A stretch of 64,000 nucleotides of DNA, from NCBI GenBank assembly GCA_037903475.1, contig JBAJFG010000492.1, forward strand, positions 3,162,001 through 3,226,000. Direction: 5' to 3'. This DNA comes from Ancylostoma caninum (taxonomy: Eukaryota; Nematoda; Chromadorea; Rhabditida; Ancylostomatidae). Shown here in pieces: positions 1 through 11,169 of the stretch. Position 1 is the first letter of the stretch. Each line of letters starts with the position of its first letter. The notes below the pieces were generated by a model that ran no database searches, had not been told where the DNA came from, and worked only from the letters and a program-made list of their open reading frames with translations. The position numbers and the translations under genes are program-made.

Positions 1-271
1 CAGTTTTACATCGATTGAAAATTCATTTAGGATGAGAGGAACAGTATGATTAAAGGGGCAACCGCAGTTTTTCTTTTATCGAACCACTGCTATGATTAAA
101 GTTGATAAATGCACCTGGATTAAAGATGGAAGTCATTAGTGAAAACTTATTTGCCTTAAGTTCAGCAACATTAGCGCTTCCATTGGTCTCTGATATCCTG
201 ATCAGATTTGATCAGTTTTCCTAATGATGCTGTTTTCCTCTGCTCGATCTTTGGTGCTTAGAGAAAAGTAC

Positions 272-397
272 CTTTTTCCTCGATATAACCAGTTCAGAAC
301 AGTCTGTGGCTAATATTTTCCAAAATCTGGTCTCGAATTTGTGGATGTAGAATATCTTACGTATCATGACGTTGGGAAAGTTTCGTGCAAAGTTTTC
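272..397 (-). CDS. candidate internal exon, unknown protein
   Basis: On the - strand a 126-nt segment (42 codons, phase 0) is open between a strong nematode acceptor (TTTTTCAG, upstream of 397) and a donor (AAG then GTACTT, at 272/271). The translation is mixed and basic-aromatic, beginning ENFARNFPNVMIRK. I do not recognise a family. No partner exon was identified on this strand in the window; one may lie left of the edge. The call rests only on splice signals and an open frame. Confidence 0.25.
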
Positions 398-1097
398 CTG
401 AAAAACCATTTGAGAAATTGATAGAAATCGAACTATGGGATGTTAAGCACATTCCCTTGCTTATTGATCCAATGGTATATACTGAGGCCAACCGTGAGAC
501 TGCTGCCCAATCATGCTTCTAATGGATAGTCACTTTTTCTACCATTCCTTATTTCGAGGAGCTGTGAGCATCCTTAGCGAGCACTGGAGCCGGCGGTATC
601 AGTTTTGCAATGGAGGAAATGAAGTTGTAGCTCCCAAGAGCCTTTACATCTGAGATGACCAACTAGAGAAGGAAGTAGAAGAAGCGAAAAAAGAATGTTA
701 CCACTTGAGTTGCTCATATGTACTGGGGAGGATGGTAGGACTACCAATTGATTAAGACAGATCCAGAAAATAGCTGATGCTGCCGAGAAAAAATCCAGAA
801 AGAAAACCCTGTTCATTCCATCTTTGAATTTCACCACTCATTTCAGTAAGGAGAAACCAAAGAATTTCTTCCAAAAGAAATCAGTAACTGAGTGAGCAGT
901 TGCACTTTTAGCTAGAGAGGGAGTTAATGGTAAAAACACATGGGGTTTTCTGCCATTTCCATTACTGCCAAATCTGGTTCTACAGCTGCTCACACAAAAT
1001 CATCGATACAGATTGAAGGGGAATCCCTACATATTTGTGTGTTACTGCTGTTTTGTATGTAATATCCTAACACCAACCTTTTCTTGGATTCGAAATC
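398..1097. other. stretch without an assignable gene
   Basis: Both strands are broken by stops. Short frames occur (for example 574-837 on the - strand), but none has convincing splice signals or a recognisable family. Part of it should be the 5' flank or 5' UTR of the phosphotransferase gene. I saw no clear TATA box and no TTTCAG trans-splice acceptor just before 1098. Confidence 0.4.
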
Positions 1098-1801
1098 ATG
1101 TGTGAATCCACTGAGGTAAGAATTTGTTTACTACTTGTTTCTAAGGTAGAATAGTTGAAAAAATTAAGTGCTTCTGCAGACTCCTGGTATGAATGGTAGT
1201 CCTTTGTGGTTGAATAATGTAGTTGAGCATGCTGAGACATTTTGGGAAAGAGTGAAGGTAAGAAAGTAGACTTACTTTTTTCATGAACAAAACTGTACAT
1301 TTCTGACTGATATGGATCTATTCTATTCCGTGAATATTATTAGGTTTCCTCGTCAATTTCACGACAAGTACGTACATACATATTTCTAAGAAATATCCTC
1401 CACGTTGGCTGATGACATTATACATCTAAAGTAGTTGCGACATACCATAAACACAATAATCCTTAGCATACAGTTGACTTCTTTTCAGAAATTTACTCTA
1501 TTGTATTTGTTTTTAACTGACCGTGCGTTATGTGATTATTGCACTCAGTAGCAGCTCTTGTGCGGATGCCTTAGATGTTTTCTTTCTTCCGTTTCCTTTC
1601 TTGTTTTCTTTCTGTTCTGCTGCATGGCTATTTTCTGCAGAAAGTATCGCCAATTAAGACAGCTAACATTTTCTTGCTTCTTTACTACTTTTCGATAATG
1701 AAATACGATTCCTTCTTTTTTCGTTGTTTATATAAGGTCCTTTCCAGATGGGGTGCAGCCCCGGATCGCGATTATGTGGGTTTTGGTCATGGTATATTGA
1801 G
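1098..1801 (+). CDS. proposed first three exons of the phosphotransferase gene
   Basis: Three small phase-0 exons precede the conserved part: MCESTE (1098-1115, donor GAG/GTAAGA), a 26-codon exon (1180-1257) after CTTCTGCAG that begins [13 protein letters not shown] and ends before GTAAG, and an 18-codon exon (1748-1801) after CTTTCCAG that begins MGCSPG and ends before GTAAGA. All join in phase with exon 4 at 4189. The variable N-terminus of this family gives no homology check. The third exon also reads in another frame ([15 protein letters not shown]), so its frame is the weakest part. The second exon has the best coding character. Confidence 0.5.
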
Positions 1802-4800
1802 GTAAGAGCGTCTTGTATGATTATTTATCAATTTTCTAAGCGTGTTCTTTCTAACTGAAATTCTTTCAACTTCACAAGTCGTAGTATCGAACAAATGCAT
1901 TTGCTTTTCTCGACGTTTCCTATCCAATTGTCCACGGCTTTTCAAACAAATTTTGAATATTCCTTAGGGAATTCAAATACCTAAGAATATGCAGATGAAG
2001 ATGATTTGAAAATCCGAATTTTCATTAGGTCATGAATGTTCAATGTTGCGAGTATTCGAAAATTCGATGGAGTTTTTGAATTTGAGGCACTATGTATTGC
2101 CGGTTCGCTTGCGGAAAATCGCTTCAAATTGGCCAGAACCTATAATTGCATGGTCCAGTCTATCTCGCCACCAGTGAGTTTGGAGCTTAATGAATGGGTG
2201 CAACTAAACAAGGAGGCCCAGACTCATTTCGCACATCAGAACCACCCAAATAGTTCTATTTGAAAAACATCTTGCTGCTACCTTTTTCCTAGGTTACTAT
2301 CACATTCCTACCTACGTACCGCCTACCCTTGACTAAAAAATTTGTTAAAAAAGCGGGTCCCCGACTTTTTGCTGGCGCTCACATGTGCCAATGTACTCAG
2401 GGCTCATGCTGGTTCTTTATCCGAAAAGCATCCTCGACGAGTCTGGTTTGGGGTCCTATACATACATATGTAGACGAAGGATTCTGAGAAGTTCTGTTTT
2501 TCTGCACTCCCTGTTGTTTAAAAATACATTCAAGCACATAAATAAATCTGTGACGTACATACAGTAGCGAGCAAAAAGATTGCAACTTTTGATTTTTTGA
2601 CTATAACTTCTTCCAAAGCAAAGCGTGGGAGTTCTAATTTTTATAGGAGTTGTAAATACTCATGGGAGATAGAAACAAGGAGTAACCCCTTTACTCCATT
2701 GACTTTACGTATTTTAAGAAAAATTTTTCTCACAGAGGCCTTAATCTGTAATTCGGAGCCATCCGCGATGTCTCATAAAATGAAGTCTTTCGTTAGGATC
2801 TGACAACGAATTCGTTCCTTGCAGCAGGACCAACCCTTATGTGCTTGAAAATGTGCATGCGCTGACCACTGGTTGACATCTACAAACACTATGTGAGATT
2901 AGTTCAACAGTGATCCTCTATGGGTGTTACTGTCACCCTGGCTCCACGTATCGGCTCTATCTAAAAGGGAGGGATGCCCCTGATGGTTCTATAAGCTCAG
3001 CAACACATGTTCGGTTTCAACGCAGCTTATTGCTCGCTCGCAGCTCCGAAGTATTCGGGGTTCTTGCCGTGCACCTAATCGTGCATATTACGGAAAATAA
3101 GTTTTGGAATTTCTTCTATCTCGAGGAGGAGGATACCTTAAGGATCCCATAAATGGTGAAGATTCTCCAGGGTACCTAGAATGTTACTGTGTGCGTGGCG
3201 ACTCATGGCGCCTTGGATTTATCGAAATAGCGCTACTCGAAGTGAAGAGTGCTGGTCACTAGCAGGAGCATGTGTGGCCCCTTGCTCCATCTACGAGTTG
3301 TCTCCCTAAGCCTGATGCCTTTTGGTTTAAAAATGACTCTTTCAGTTTGTTCCTTCTAATTCATACTGAATTAGCCAATTTTTATAGTGCCAGGTCACAG
3401 TATCCCGCTTCGGTGATGTTTCGTAGAGTTCATTGCATTTTAGCAAAACCTAACTCATCGAATCCAAGGCGACATGAGTCGTCATGAGCATGGTAATATT
3501 CTAGGAATCCTGGAGCATCTTTTCCACTCATGGGATCGCTGAGGCATCTTCCTTCTCGAGACAGAAAAAAAATTCAAAACTTATTTTCCGTGATGTGCAC
3601 AATTGGTTGCGTTACAATTAGCCGGGATATTTTTAAATTCCTAAAAAGCAATGAAATGGATCAAATTCTAGCACCTGTAGTTAAACGATTAGAACCATTA
3701 GCAGCATCTACTCCTTTCAAACAAAGCTGATAGAGGGTGCTAGAGAGGCAAAAACATCCATAAAGCATCACTGTTGAACTAACTTCACATAGTCTTCGCA
3801 AATGTCAGCCAGTAGGCACCACATGCACATTTCCCAACAAATACAAGTTGATTCTTATGCATTCAATCAATTTGCAGCCCGATCCCAACAATAGACGATA
3901 TTTTAAAAGACTTTGCGCATGGTGCCAAATTACAGATTTCGACCTCTGCGAGAAAAAAAATTTCTTAAAAAACACAGAATCGGCGGGGTGAGGAGGTTCT
4001 AACTTCTTCCTATCTCGCATGAGTATCTACAGTTCTCTTAGAAATTTGAGCCGCCATGCTCTGCTTTGAAAGAAGTTATAGACGAAAAACTAAAAGTTGC
4101 AATCTTTTTGCTCGCTACTGTATGTATACGCACACACATAATCCTTGTTTGTGTGCATTATCTGAAATATGAGAATATGCGTTTTTAGGCAGATTCTCTT
4201 GCTACGGAACAGGAACTGAAACGACTTGGAGAGCATAAGTATTCAGCTGTGGATAATAGTTGGTTAGATGAATTGTGTATGAAGAAGTATGTCTTCTCTT
4301 TCATCATTCTTGTAGATGGATAAAATGCGCGATTTCAGATGGTGGGAATACGTGGTGACGTGGTGTCCAATGTGGGTGGCACCAAATCTGATAACTTTGG
4401 TTGGGCTAGTTATAAACTTGATAACAGTGTTAATTTTATCTTCATTTTCATATTCAGCTACTGAGCCGGTGAGTAGAAGATTTGAGAGTAAACATAAACA
4501 GCTTTCTTATGTGTTTAGAAATGCATTATAGTTTGCTGCAACCGAATTAGTACGCAGTAGTAAAGTGTTCAGGCTCCAGCGTGGGCGTATGCACAGGCTG
4601 CTCTGGGTTTATTCCTCTACCAGACCCTTGATGCCATTGACGGGAAGCAGGCCCGTCGAACAGGGTCAAGCAGTCCATTGGGAGAACTTTTTGATCATGG
4701 ATGTGACAGCATGACACAAGGTACTTCTAAGAGCTGATATCCACATAGGTTTGGCATGAATGTGGTGTGAAATGTAATTATCAACGACATCAATAACATT

Positions 4801-7800
4801 GCAGTTTTTGTCACTCTTAACATTTGCTATGCCATGTCGTTGGGGCATATGCCAAATGGAGTCATTTTCGTGTCAATTGTCTCAGTCGTCATGTTCTATG
4901 CTGCTCATTGGTCAACATACTGCACGGGCCAATTACGATTTTCCAAGTGAGTCTCCTTGCTCTCATCCCTGCTGTTTTCGCTTTTGATTGTTTTTGACTG
5001 TGTTGTCGTAGACGAATGCTAAGGGCTGAGAGCGAGAGGAAAGTGATATCGGTTATCTGGTGTAGCAGATAGCCAGAGTATTGCGCCGCCGTGGAGTTTT
5101 CCGCGGACCTCGATAGCTAAAGCTCTCCATGAGATGGATGTATTATGTTAAAAAAGCAGTAACTGTTGCTTGTTCTGGAAAATACAATGTCTTTATTTTT
5201 GGCAAAGTTTTTCGCGCAATTCATTCCATCAACTCATGATGAAGCAGTACACCATTACGTATAATCTTACCGTTTCAGGTTCGACGTCACAGAAGCTCAA
5301 ATGTCCGTGATTGCGGTGTTACTGACTACATGCCTTTTTGGAAATTCGTTCTGGGACACTAATCTTGTGAGCTCCGAAGTTATTATTACTTAACCTGCAA
5401 CCATTCATTCGTCAATCCTAGGTAGCCGGCTGGAAGTTGCGTCATGTTATATTGGGGACGTCGATGATTGGATCTCTCTATCAAATCTTTGGATATGTTA
5501 ACGTGATTATCCATGGAGGTGTGGGGAAAAATGGCTCCACTATCGCTGTAAGAGGACCATAGCATTCTAATGAATTATTATTCAAGGGATTGTGTTATTT
5601 TCCAGGGTACATCAGTGATATTCCCGTTGTTCCCGTTGCTTATGGTTGTACTTCCATTCTGCATGATCTATTCTAGAGCAGAAACCTCAGTCTATGACGA
5701 CCACATCACGCTGTTCATGCTCTGTTTCGGTGCAGTCGGTTCGTACAGTAATTCTACTGTAACTTCTGTAGTTCTATAACTAACTTGGACGAATTCAGGC
5801 GCCAAGGCGACGAACCGGCTTGTGATCGCTCATATGAGCAAGAGTGAGCTGCGGTTATGGGATTGGATTTATCTGGGTCCCCTCTCATTGATGCTCAATC
5901 AGTACTATAATACTGTGTTTGATGAATTGACGCTTTTACGGATAGTTACGGTGCGTTGATTTTTGGTTTGCTATTTTTTAGTAGACTTGCAAAGCGATAT
6001 TAAAAATGGTACGTAGTTTTTTAATAATCATAATATTGTAGTTCCAGCCATCCTGGTTTCCAAAGTGGCAAAGGACCCTAGTTTTCTTCCCCACCCCCCC
6101 CCCCCCCCTCCCCCGTCCCTCCCCACTTTTCTTGGCTGCGTCTTTCTGCGTCCACCACTGCTGCATAGAGATATTTAATACTCGTTTCTGCCCTTATGAG
6201 AGATCTCTGTATCCACTGTGTAGGATAGTGCTGCTCTAATGCAGGTGCACGTACTTCTGGGCACCCCAGAAGTACGTGCACCTGCATTAGACATTTCTGC
6301 AAAATTGGCTTATCATTTTGCTGACACAAGTTAGAGATTCCAAGTTCTCTTCCAGAACTTGCCTTGAACTTCTGCAATTTAGCTGACAAACATTTGACTG
6401 CCTATCGTATTCTCTAGGATATTTGACGTGTAGATGCCATCTTCCTCAACTCCAGAAACTCTTACTACGCAAGAAAAAAATCACAAGATATGCCGACTCA
6501 AAAATAGCAGGCTCTTTCATTGCTCCACACTTTCTCGTATTTTTCGTACGGCGCCAGGGATGTGTTCTTAAAATAAATAGTGGACACTACTCATCATAGA
6601 AATTATACCACCTGTCAAGGTTATAGTTCGGCAAAGTTGTGGAAAAAATAAAGTCGACGGGAAGAAGTTAACTCTTTTGCACCAACTCAATATTTACCAT
6701 AGTAACTCACAACATGTTCGATAAGCCCAGTAGATATTTAGTTCCATAACAAATTGTTTCACGGTAGTGGTATAACTCACTGAAGAAATTTGCCCGGCTA
6801 GTTCACTTCGTAATCATCTGCCAGTTCCTTGTATGTATAAATTCGCATTTCCTGTCCAGGATGCTTTGGGGAATTAAGCACTGTACCGCACTTGTAGTTA
6901 AATCGCCAAAAGTGGCGTTTTCGGGATCCACCCTAAATTCCTGCGTCAAAGAACTCAATTGCACTTTAGAACTATGTATGTTAATTCGGGATAATGGCGC
7001 ATTGTATGGACATTGAGTGAGATTAAAGGAGAGATCAGAAAACTACCTGTGGAAATGCTGTAGTGACGGCAATTAGCATTTTTTAGCCTGTATATGTTGT
7101 TTAATTCGAAGACATGCGTGATTTTGGCCCACTTGTTGCTCTCAACTCAGTTTGTTTTAGTGCCTCAGTGTAAAAAGTCTCAATTTTTTGAATATTCTCC
7201 TTCCGAATAGCAGGGAGCGTACATCACACCATAAAAGGAAAAGAAACCACTAATTTTCCCAAAAACGACAGGAAATGAGCCCGATATGTTCTATTTCTTT
7301 TCACCGAGCATTGATCCGCAACTCTTAAAAGTGGTTTCTCGGTATTCAAAGTGTAGTATATATATATATATATATTAGTAATTAATTAGTTATATATTAG
7401 TAATCAGCTCATCGAAAGGAGTCAGAAATCGCCAGAAATGGGAAGCGGAGGTTTTGCTGGACCTTACCTAGCATCCGTAGATTTCGCGCCCTCATTTGAG
7501 CTACTTTGGTTTTTGAATTCACTGATACCCTAGTACTGGTTCTTCAAAACATTGCGGAGCGAGCACATTTTTCCCGATAACTCACACCCAGACAAACTTT
7601 CGGAACTTCCGCGGAGCTTGCCGATTTTCGGAACTTCCGCGGAGCCTGATTTACTACTAGAGCTCGATTTTCGGAACCTCCGCGGAAATATGACGTCACT
7701 CGTCGATTTTTTCGGAAGTTCCGCGCAGGTTCCGCGCAAGTTTCGAATGGAGACGCAGAGAAGAAAGTAGCTTCGGAACTTCCGCGGAGCTTGACACTTT

Positions 7801-9681
7801 TCGGAACTTCCGCGGAGCTTCGAGAGAGATGGAATGATCCAAGAAACTAACAGATCAAATGACATGTTTTTGTCCAATTTTTATATTGATATGTTCTTGA
7901 TTAACTTCGGCTAACCAAATAAGAAGCCGTGTAGAATACAAAAATTTTTACGCTATTTTTTCCTCGAAATTCACTTCGGGATGCCCCAATAATGACATCT
8001 TTAATGTCGAATTTCGGGTAAAACTCGTGTCAGATAAATGTACGCCTGTGACTATTCCCATAAATACGAAAATTTGACAGATTTTTACCAAAGAGGAATT
8101 TTTCCATGTTATCATTGATTTTGAAACCTGACGCGGATACGTAGCACAGTCAGAGGGCAGACCTGCTTGAAGCTCATCTTCAGAAAATATAGTTACTACA
8201 TGCGCAATTAGTGCTACGTGATGGAACGACCTGTGATGGGATTCATGATCCCACGATTTTTGGCATCGGGACGCCTGGAGGTGTTCATCACTCCATGTTG
8301 GCCCATTTTACCTTATTACTCGAATTATGATTCACTCTATAATGCACGAATTACGTCACTCCTGTTCGATTTCGGAACTTCCGCGGAGCTAGTTCGGAAC
8401 TTCCGCGGAGCTTATTCGGAACTTCCGTCGGGTCACCCGCGCAAGTTCCGAACAAGCTCCGCGGAAGTTCCGAAAGTTTATCTGGGCAGTTTGCATCACC
8501 TGACCACAAGCTCAGGCATGAAAACCGCGTGACCCGAGAGGAATTTACAGGGTGACCCCCGCGCTATCCTCGGATCGCCCGGTAAATTCCTCTCGCGTCA
8601 CCCGGTAAGATCCTCTCGGGTCACCCGGTCAGCACGAAAGTCTACTCGGGTCACCTGGTAACCAAGCAGATGGTCACTCGGGTGAGCCGGTCCGTTTGCA
8701 AATTCGCTCGGGTGACCCGGTAGCAAGCTACACCCACAAATATGGTTTCTCGGGTGACCGGGCAGGACCAGAATTGCTCCCGGGTCATCCTGAGTTATTA
8801 CCTGAGAGGGAACGTTTTGTGGACGTGAAAAGCACATTTTGCGTGATGCACGAAGCATCACATGGCTACACAGAAGCGAAAGGGCGTGAGGCACCATGCG
8901 CATCATGTTGTACGCCATGTGTCAAGTCATTCGGAGAATATTATGATGGACGTACTGTTATCATTTACTTCATTATCTTCATTGCTTTGTTTTTCTTAAA
9001 TTTATATTATAGAACGAACTGAGCACTTTGATGTTTGCGGGCTCTTCTTATACTTCAAACTGTGTTTGAAACTTACTTAATTTTACCTCATGTTTTATTT
9101 ACGACAAGGGTAGGCGCTTGAGCGATGTATAGGAATTTAGGGTAAAATCAAATGCCTTGTTCCATATGACTATGACCATCACAAATATTGTAATTTTTTG
9201 AATTTCGCGCGTATAATTGGTAACTCAAATGTATGCTTTGCAACATACTGGAACCACAATATCAGTTCCCCTGTTTTTATTTTACCTTTCTTAATCTGCT
9301 TTTTTTTTGGAAATTCCAAACGTGAGACTACGACAACGAGCAACGTGAATGGATATCAGTTCTGTTCCCTTTCAAAGAAATATGTCTTTATACCCATTCA
9401 TTCGTGTTTGAAATATAATAGTAATGCAGCACAGTCAGTACTGAAGATAGCGAATGTAACCCGAACGAGTCTCGCGTGATTTGACGCTGTCACCTCTAAT
9501 TTCTCTTCAACTTTCGTCGCTGGTGAAACGGGTTAAAAACACACTTACACTTTTGTAGGTTTACTGCTATATCTCATTGCTGGTATATTGTACGGTAGTT
9601 TGTCGACAATTTTGTGAATACTTCAATATCTACTGTTTCACGCTTGGAGCACGAAATCCATCGACGAAGAAAAGCACGTGA
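1098..9681 (+). CDS. cept-1: choline/ethanolamine phosphotransferase (CDP-alcohol phosphatidyltransferase), 12-exon gene
   Basis: The enzyme transfers phosphocholine or phosphoethanolamine from the CDP form to diacylglycerol, the last step of the Kennedy pathway, in ER/Golgi membranes. Exons: 1098-1115, 1180-1257, 1748-1801, 4189-4286, 4339-4468, 4573-4720, 4805-4946, 5279-5366, 5422-5547, 5606-5738, 5799-5950, 9559-9681 (TGA at 9679). All junctions are GT/AG and phases join, giving about 429 residues; human CEPT1 and CHPT1 have 416 and 406. Exon 6 carries the full family motif DGx2ARx8Gx3Dx3D at residues 149-171. Other family landmarks are [15 protein letters not shown] text (exon 4), WVAPNLIT (exon 5), FYAAHWSTY (exon 7), [14 protein letters not shown] (exons 9-10), AHMSKSE (exon 11) and LNQYYN. 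Hydrophobic membrane segments fill exons 5-12. Exons 1-3 are inferred. Which worm paralogue this is, and its choline or ethanolamine preference, cannot be told here. Confidence 0.9.
2562..4120. mobile_element. Tc1/mariner-type DNA transposon, copy A (decayed)
   Basis: Terminal inverted repeats of about 65 bp start CAGTAGCGAGCAAAAAGATT at 2562 and, as reverse complement, end at 4120. Both ends are flanked by TA (2560-2561 and 4121-4122). Length 1559 bp is typical for Tc1 elements. The interior on the + strand keeps transposase scraps in shifting frames: [14 protein letters not shown] near 3180, then [20 protein letters not shown] near 3310, the region of the second catalytic Asp (family text FQQDNAPVH). 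Stops and frameshifts make it inactive. It sits in intron 3 of the phosphotransferase gene. Copy B is at 20609. Confidence 0.8.
6061..6160. repeat. hAT-type MITE remnant with C-rich tract
   Basis: The end CTGCGTCCACCACTG at 6146-6160 matches the right end of the hAT MITEs at 41989 and 43560. A long C tract followed by CCCCACTTTT precedes it, as in those copies. The left end is not clear. It lies in the last intron of the phosphotransferase gene. Confidence 0.5.
6235..6291. repeat. perfect 27-bp inverted repeat with 3-nt loop
   Basis: Bases 6235-6261 are exactly complementary to 6265-6291, with CAC as the loop; the next pair outward (6234/6292) mismatches. The unit starts TCTAATGCAGGTGCACGTAC. 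Such a perfect short-loop hairpin fits a template-switch event during replication; a small-RNA hairpin is possible but not shown. Confidence 0.9.
7354..7376. repeat. TA dinucleotide microsatellite
   Basis: About ten consecutive TA units, in the last intron of the phosphotransferase gene. Confidence 0.8.
7598..7820. repeat. short-repeat array TTCGGAACTTCCGCGGAGC, cluster A
   Basis: Six imperfect copies of a 19-21 bp GC-rich unit, near 7598, 7630, 7672, 7711, 7771 and 7799, are separated by AT-richer spacers of varied length. The unit contains the 9-bp near-palindrome GGAACTTCC followed by CCGCGG. The short frames read through here (7552-7770 +, 7530-7877 -) are by-products of the repeat. Confidence 0.8.
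8371..8476. repeat. short-repeat array, cluster B, partly inverted
   Basis: Three direct copies of the TTCGGAACTTCCGCGGAGC unit are followed by inverted copies ending AAGCTCCGCGGAAGTTCC near 8471. Between them sits one copy of the neighbouring motif TCGGGTCACCC (about 8428-8438). The flanks (TACGTCACTC before the array, TTTATCTGGG after) match, in direct and inverted form, those of cluster A. Confidence 0.75.
8529..8790. repeat. array of palindromic GGGTSACCC motifs
   Basis: Nine exact or near copies of the 9-bp dyad GGGTGACCC/GGGTCACCC, usually inside CTCGGGTSACCCGGT, start near 8529, 8550, 8595, 8618, 8648, 8680, 8710, 8752 and 8782. The sequence between them is not repeated, and the last five spacings are 30-42 bp. 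This is not a simple tandem repeat but a series of one dyad in unrelated DNA. Confidence 0.8.
9559..9681 (+). CDS. last exon of the phosphotransferase gene
   Basis: The acceptor TTTTGTAG precedes GTTTACTGC, and the frame runs 40 codons to TGA in phase with exon 11, which ends at 5950 before GTGCGT. The text [15 protein letters not shown] matches the C-terminal segment of vertebrate homologues (CNQIASHLHIHVFRI), so the exon is placed by homology despite the 3.6-kb intron. The tail is basic ([10 protein letters not shown]). Confidence 0.8.
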   Translation, partial: VYCYISLLVYCTVVCRQFCEYFNIYCFTLGARNPSTKKST

Positions 9682-10330
9682 CTATTGGTGAGTTTTGTTA
9701 TTTCGTATTTTTTTCTTTGAACTGTGCGAATATAAGTACATAATTCAAGGCTGAAGAAGAGATCATCTGATGGTAGCAGATGAGCCATATGTACCACCAT
9801 CTGACAACTAGTGTGATATGTCAGCTATGCGGGGGTAACATGTTGTAAATTTTAAAAGTTTTGCTAACATAAGAGGTTAGCTAGTAATTGTTGAGGTATT
9901 TTCTCCTTTGCTTGTTTTCCGGTTCAGATAACCATGACCTCATTTCGTCGTTTCCTCTTTCTGATTCTTTAATTTTCAACTCGCATTGCAGTTATGGACA
10001 GGGTGTTTTCTTTTCGTTTTATTTCGCCCATGTTTGTGTTCGCTTCAGGATTGAATTCTTTCTAGGAGATTCATTACTTATTCTGATGTTTGGTGTTCGT
10101 TTCTTTAGTTGCTTTGGAGAAACTTATCTGGTACAGGCTGTATTTGTTCGTGATTTCTAGCGAGTTTTTGAGGAAATTGCATGTTTGTTTGGAGTTGTCA
10201 GATTAGTGTTGTGGAACGGTACAATTCTGGATATTTGCACAGATATAGTAGCAGGATAACTTGGATCACTGTTTCTTTTATTGTTATTTTTGAAGAGTTT
10301 TATGAGAAAACATAAATAATGCGGCTAATT
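9682..10330. other. 3' flank of the phosphotransferase gene
   Basis: T-rich, with no coding text I trust; the frame at 9888-10160 is a low-complexity Phe-rich read. It presumably includes the 3' UTR. I see no AATAAA here; the first one downstream on the + strand is at about 10729. Confidence 0.4.
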
Positions 10331-10333
10331 CGA

Positions 10334-10660
10334 TTGTTATTTATTCACTAGAAACAAGTTTATTGCAACCATCACGAGGATCAGTCGGTTCCACAGATAA
10401 AGTCCCACATGCCACACGGTTGGATATCCATGAAGGGTTCTGGAAGTATACATATGAATTATGAGTAGAATGTTAAGTGTGAACAGTACATAGAAGTGCG
10501 TAGATAACAGGTTTCTGTTTAAGAAAGCGGTTACTGATTTCATTAGTGCAAATTCGATATGGGATTTAAGGACAACGAACTTTGCTCTGTTCAGAAGCAT
10601 CAATAGAGATGCTTCGAGTGCATATTTCGTATTATTTTGCAATTCTATTCTGATCTATTC
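10334..10660 (-). CDS. candidate terminal exon of a hydrophobic protein
   Basis: A - strand frame of about 100 codons ends at TAA just before 10336, and the stop overlaps AATAAA. Its text is strongly hydrophobic in two segments (FYVLFTLNILLIIHMY and LILVMVAINLFLV), as in a polytopic membrane protein. It has no ATG, so if real it is a last exon. The best-placed AG upstream is weak. No family recognised. The retrotransposon at 11170 separates it from other hydrophobic - strand frames at 16454-16857. Confidence 0.3.
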
Positions 10661-11169
10661 ATTTCGCCTCTTAATAGAGACGTACAATAGCATGTAAATT
10701 AGTAACTCTGAATACAATTAGTGAAACAATAAAACTCAGCATGTAAGAAAAAGGAACACAATGTGAGGAAAGAACAACGGTAAATTCATTCCTTTCTCTT
10801 TTTAGTACATTATTCTCATTCAAATCTAGCCGTTTTCATTTGCTTATTGATGGGGGAATAGAAACAGTTTTCGGTAGCTTGATTGATAAAGTTTTGTTTG
10901 AGCCCACTTTTGACAATTCAAGGCCGGCCCTGGACATCTGACATCGTTTTTGCCACAACCCAATTCCATGCGGACTGGGAAGGGTGAACATTTCAACTTC
11001 TCGGATTGCTTCTCCGTCTTCTACTTGTATCTCTGTGCCTCAAAATTTCCTGGCTTTTCTCAGTTAGTACTAAATGAACGGTCGCGTTTGATAACAAATT
11101 GAAGTTGTTTTCTGATATAATGGGGAAGTGGTGCAAATTTGAACACTGTTCGACTATGCGAATAGTTTT

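Noticed and set aside
1575..1805. 76-codon + strand frame ending in [13 protein letters not shown]
   Set aside because: Most of it is T-rich intron text; only 1748-1801 is kept as a possible exon, in the frame that fits neighbouring phases.
4316..4338. Alternative start of exon 5 at the TTGTAG acceptor before 4316
   Set aside because: It breaks the reading frame with exon 4, whereas the TTTCAG acceptor ending at 4338 joins in phase and matches the family.
8529..8790. CRISPR-like array of short repeats with spacers
   Set aside because: The 9-bp dyads are too short, spacings vary from 21 to 45 bp, and the context is a eukaryotic intron.
7530..8918. Several 70-115-codon frames across the short-repeat arrays
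   Set aside because: Created by the GC-rich repeat units and read on both strands, within an intron.
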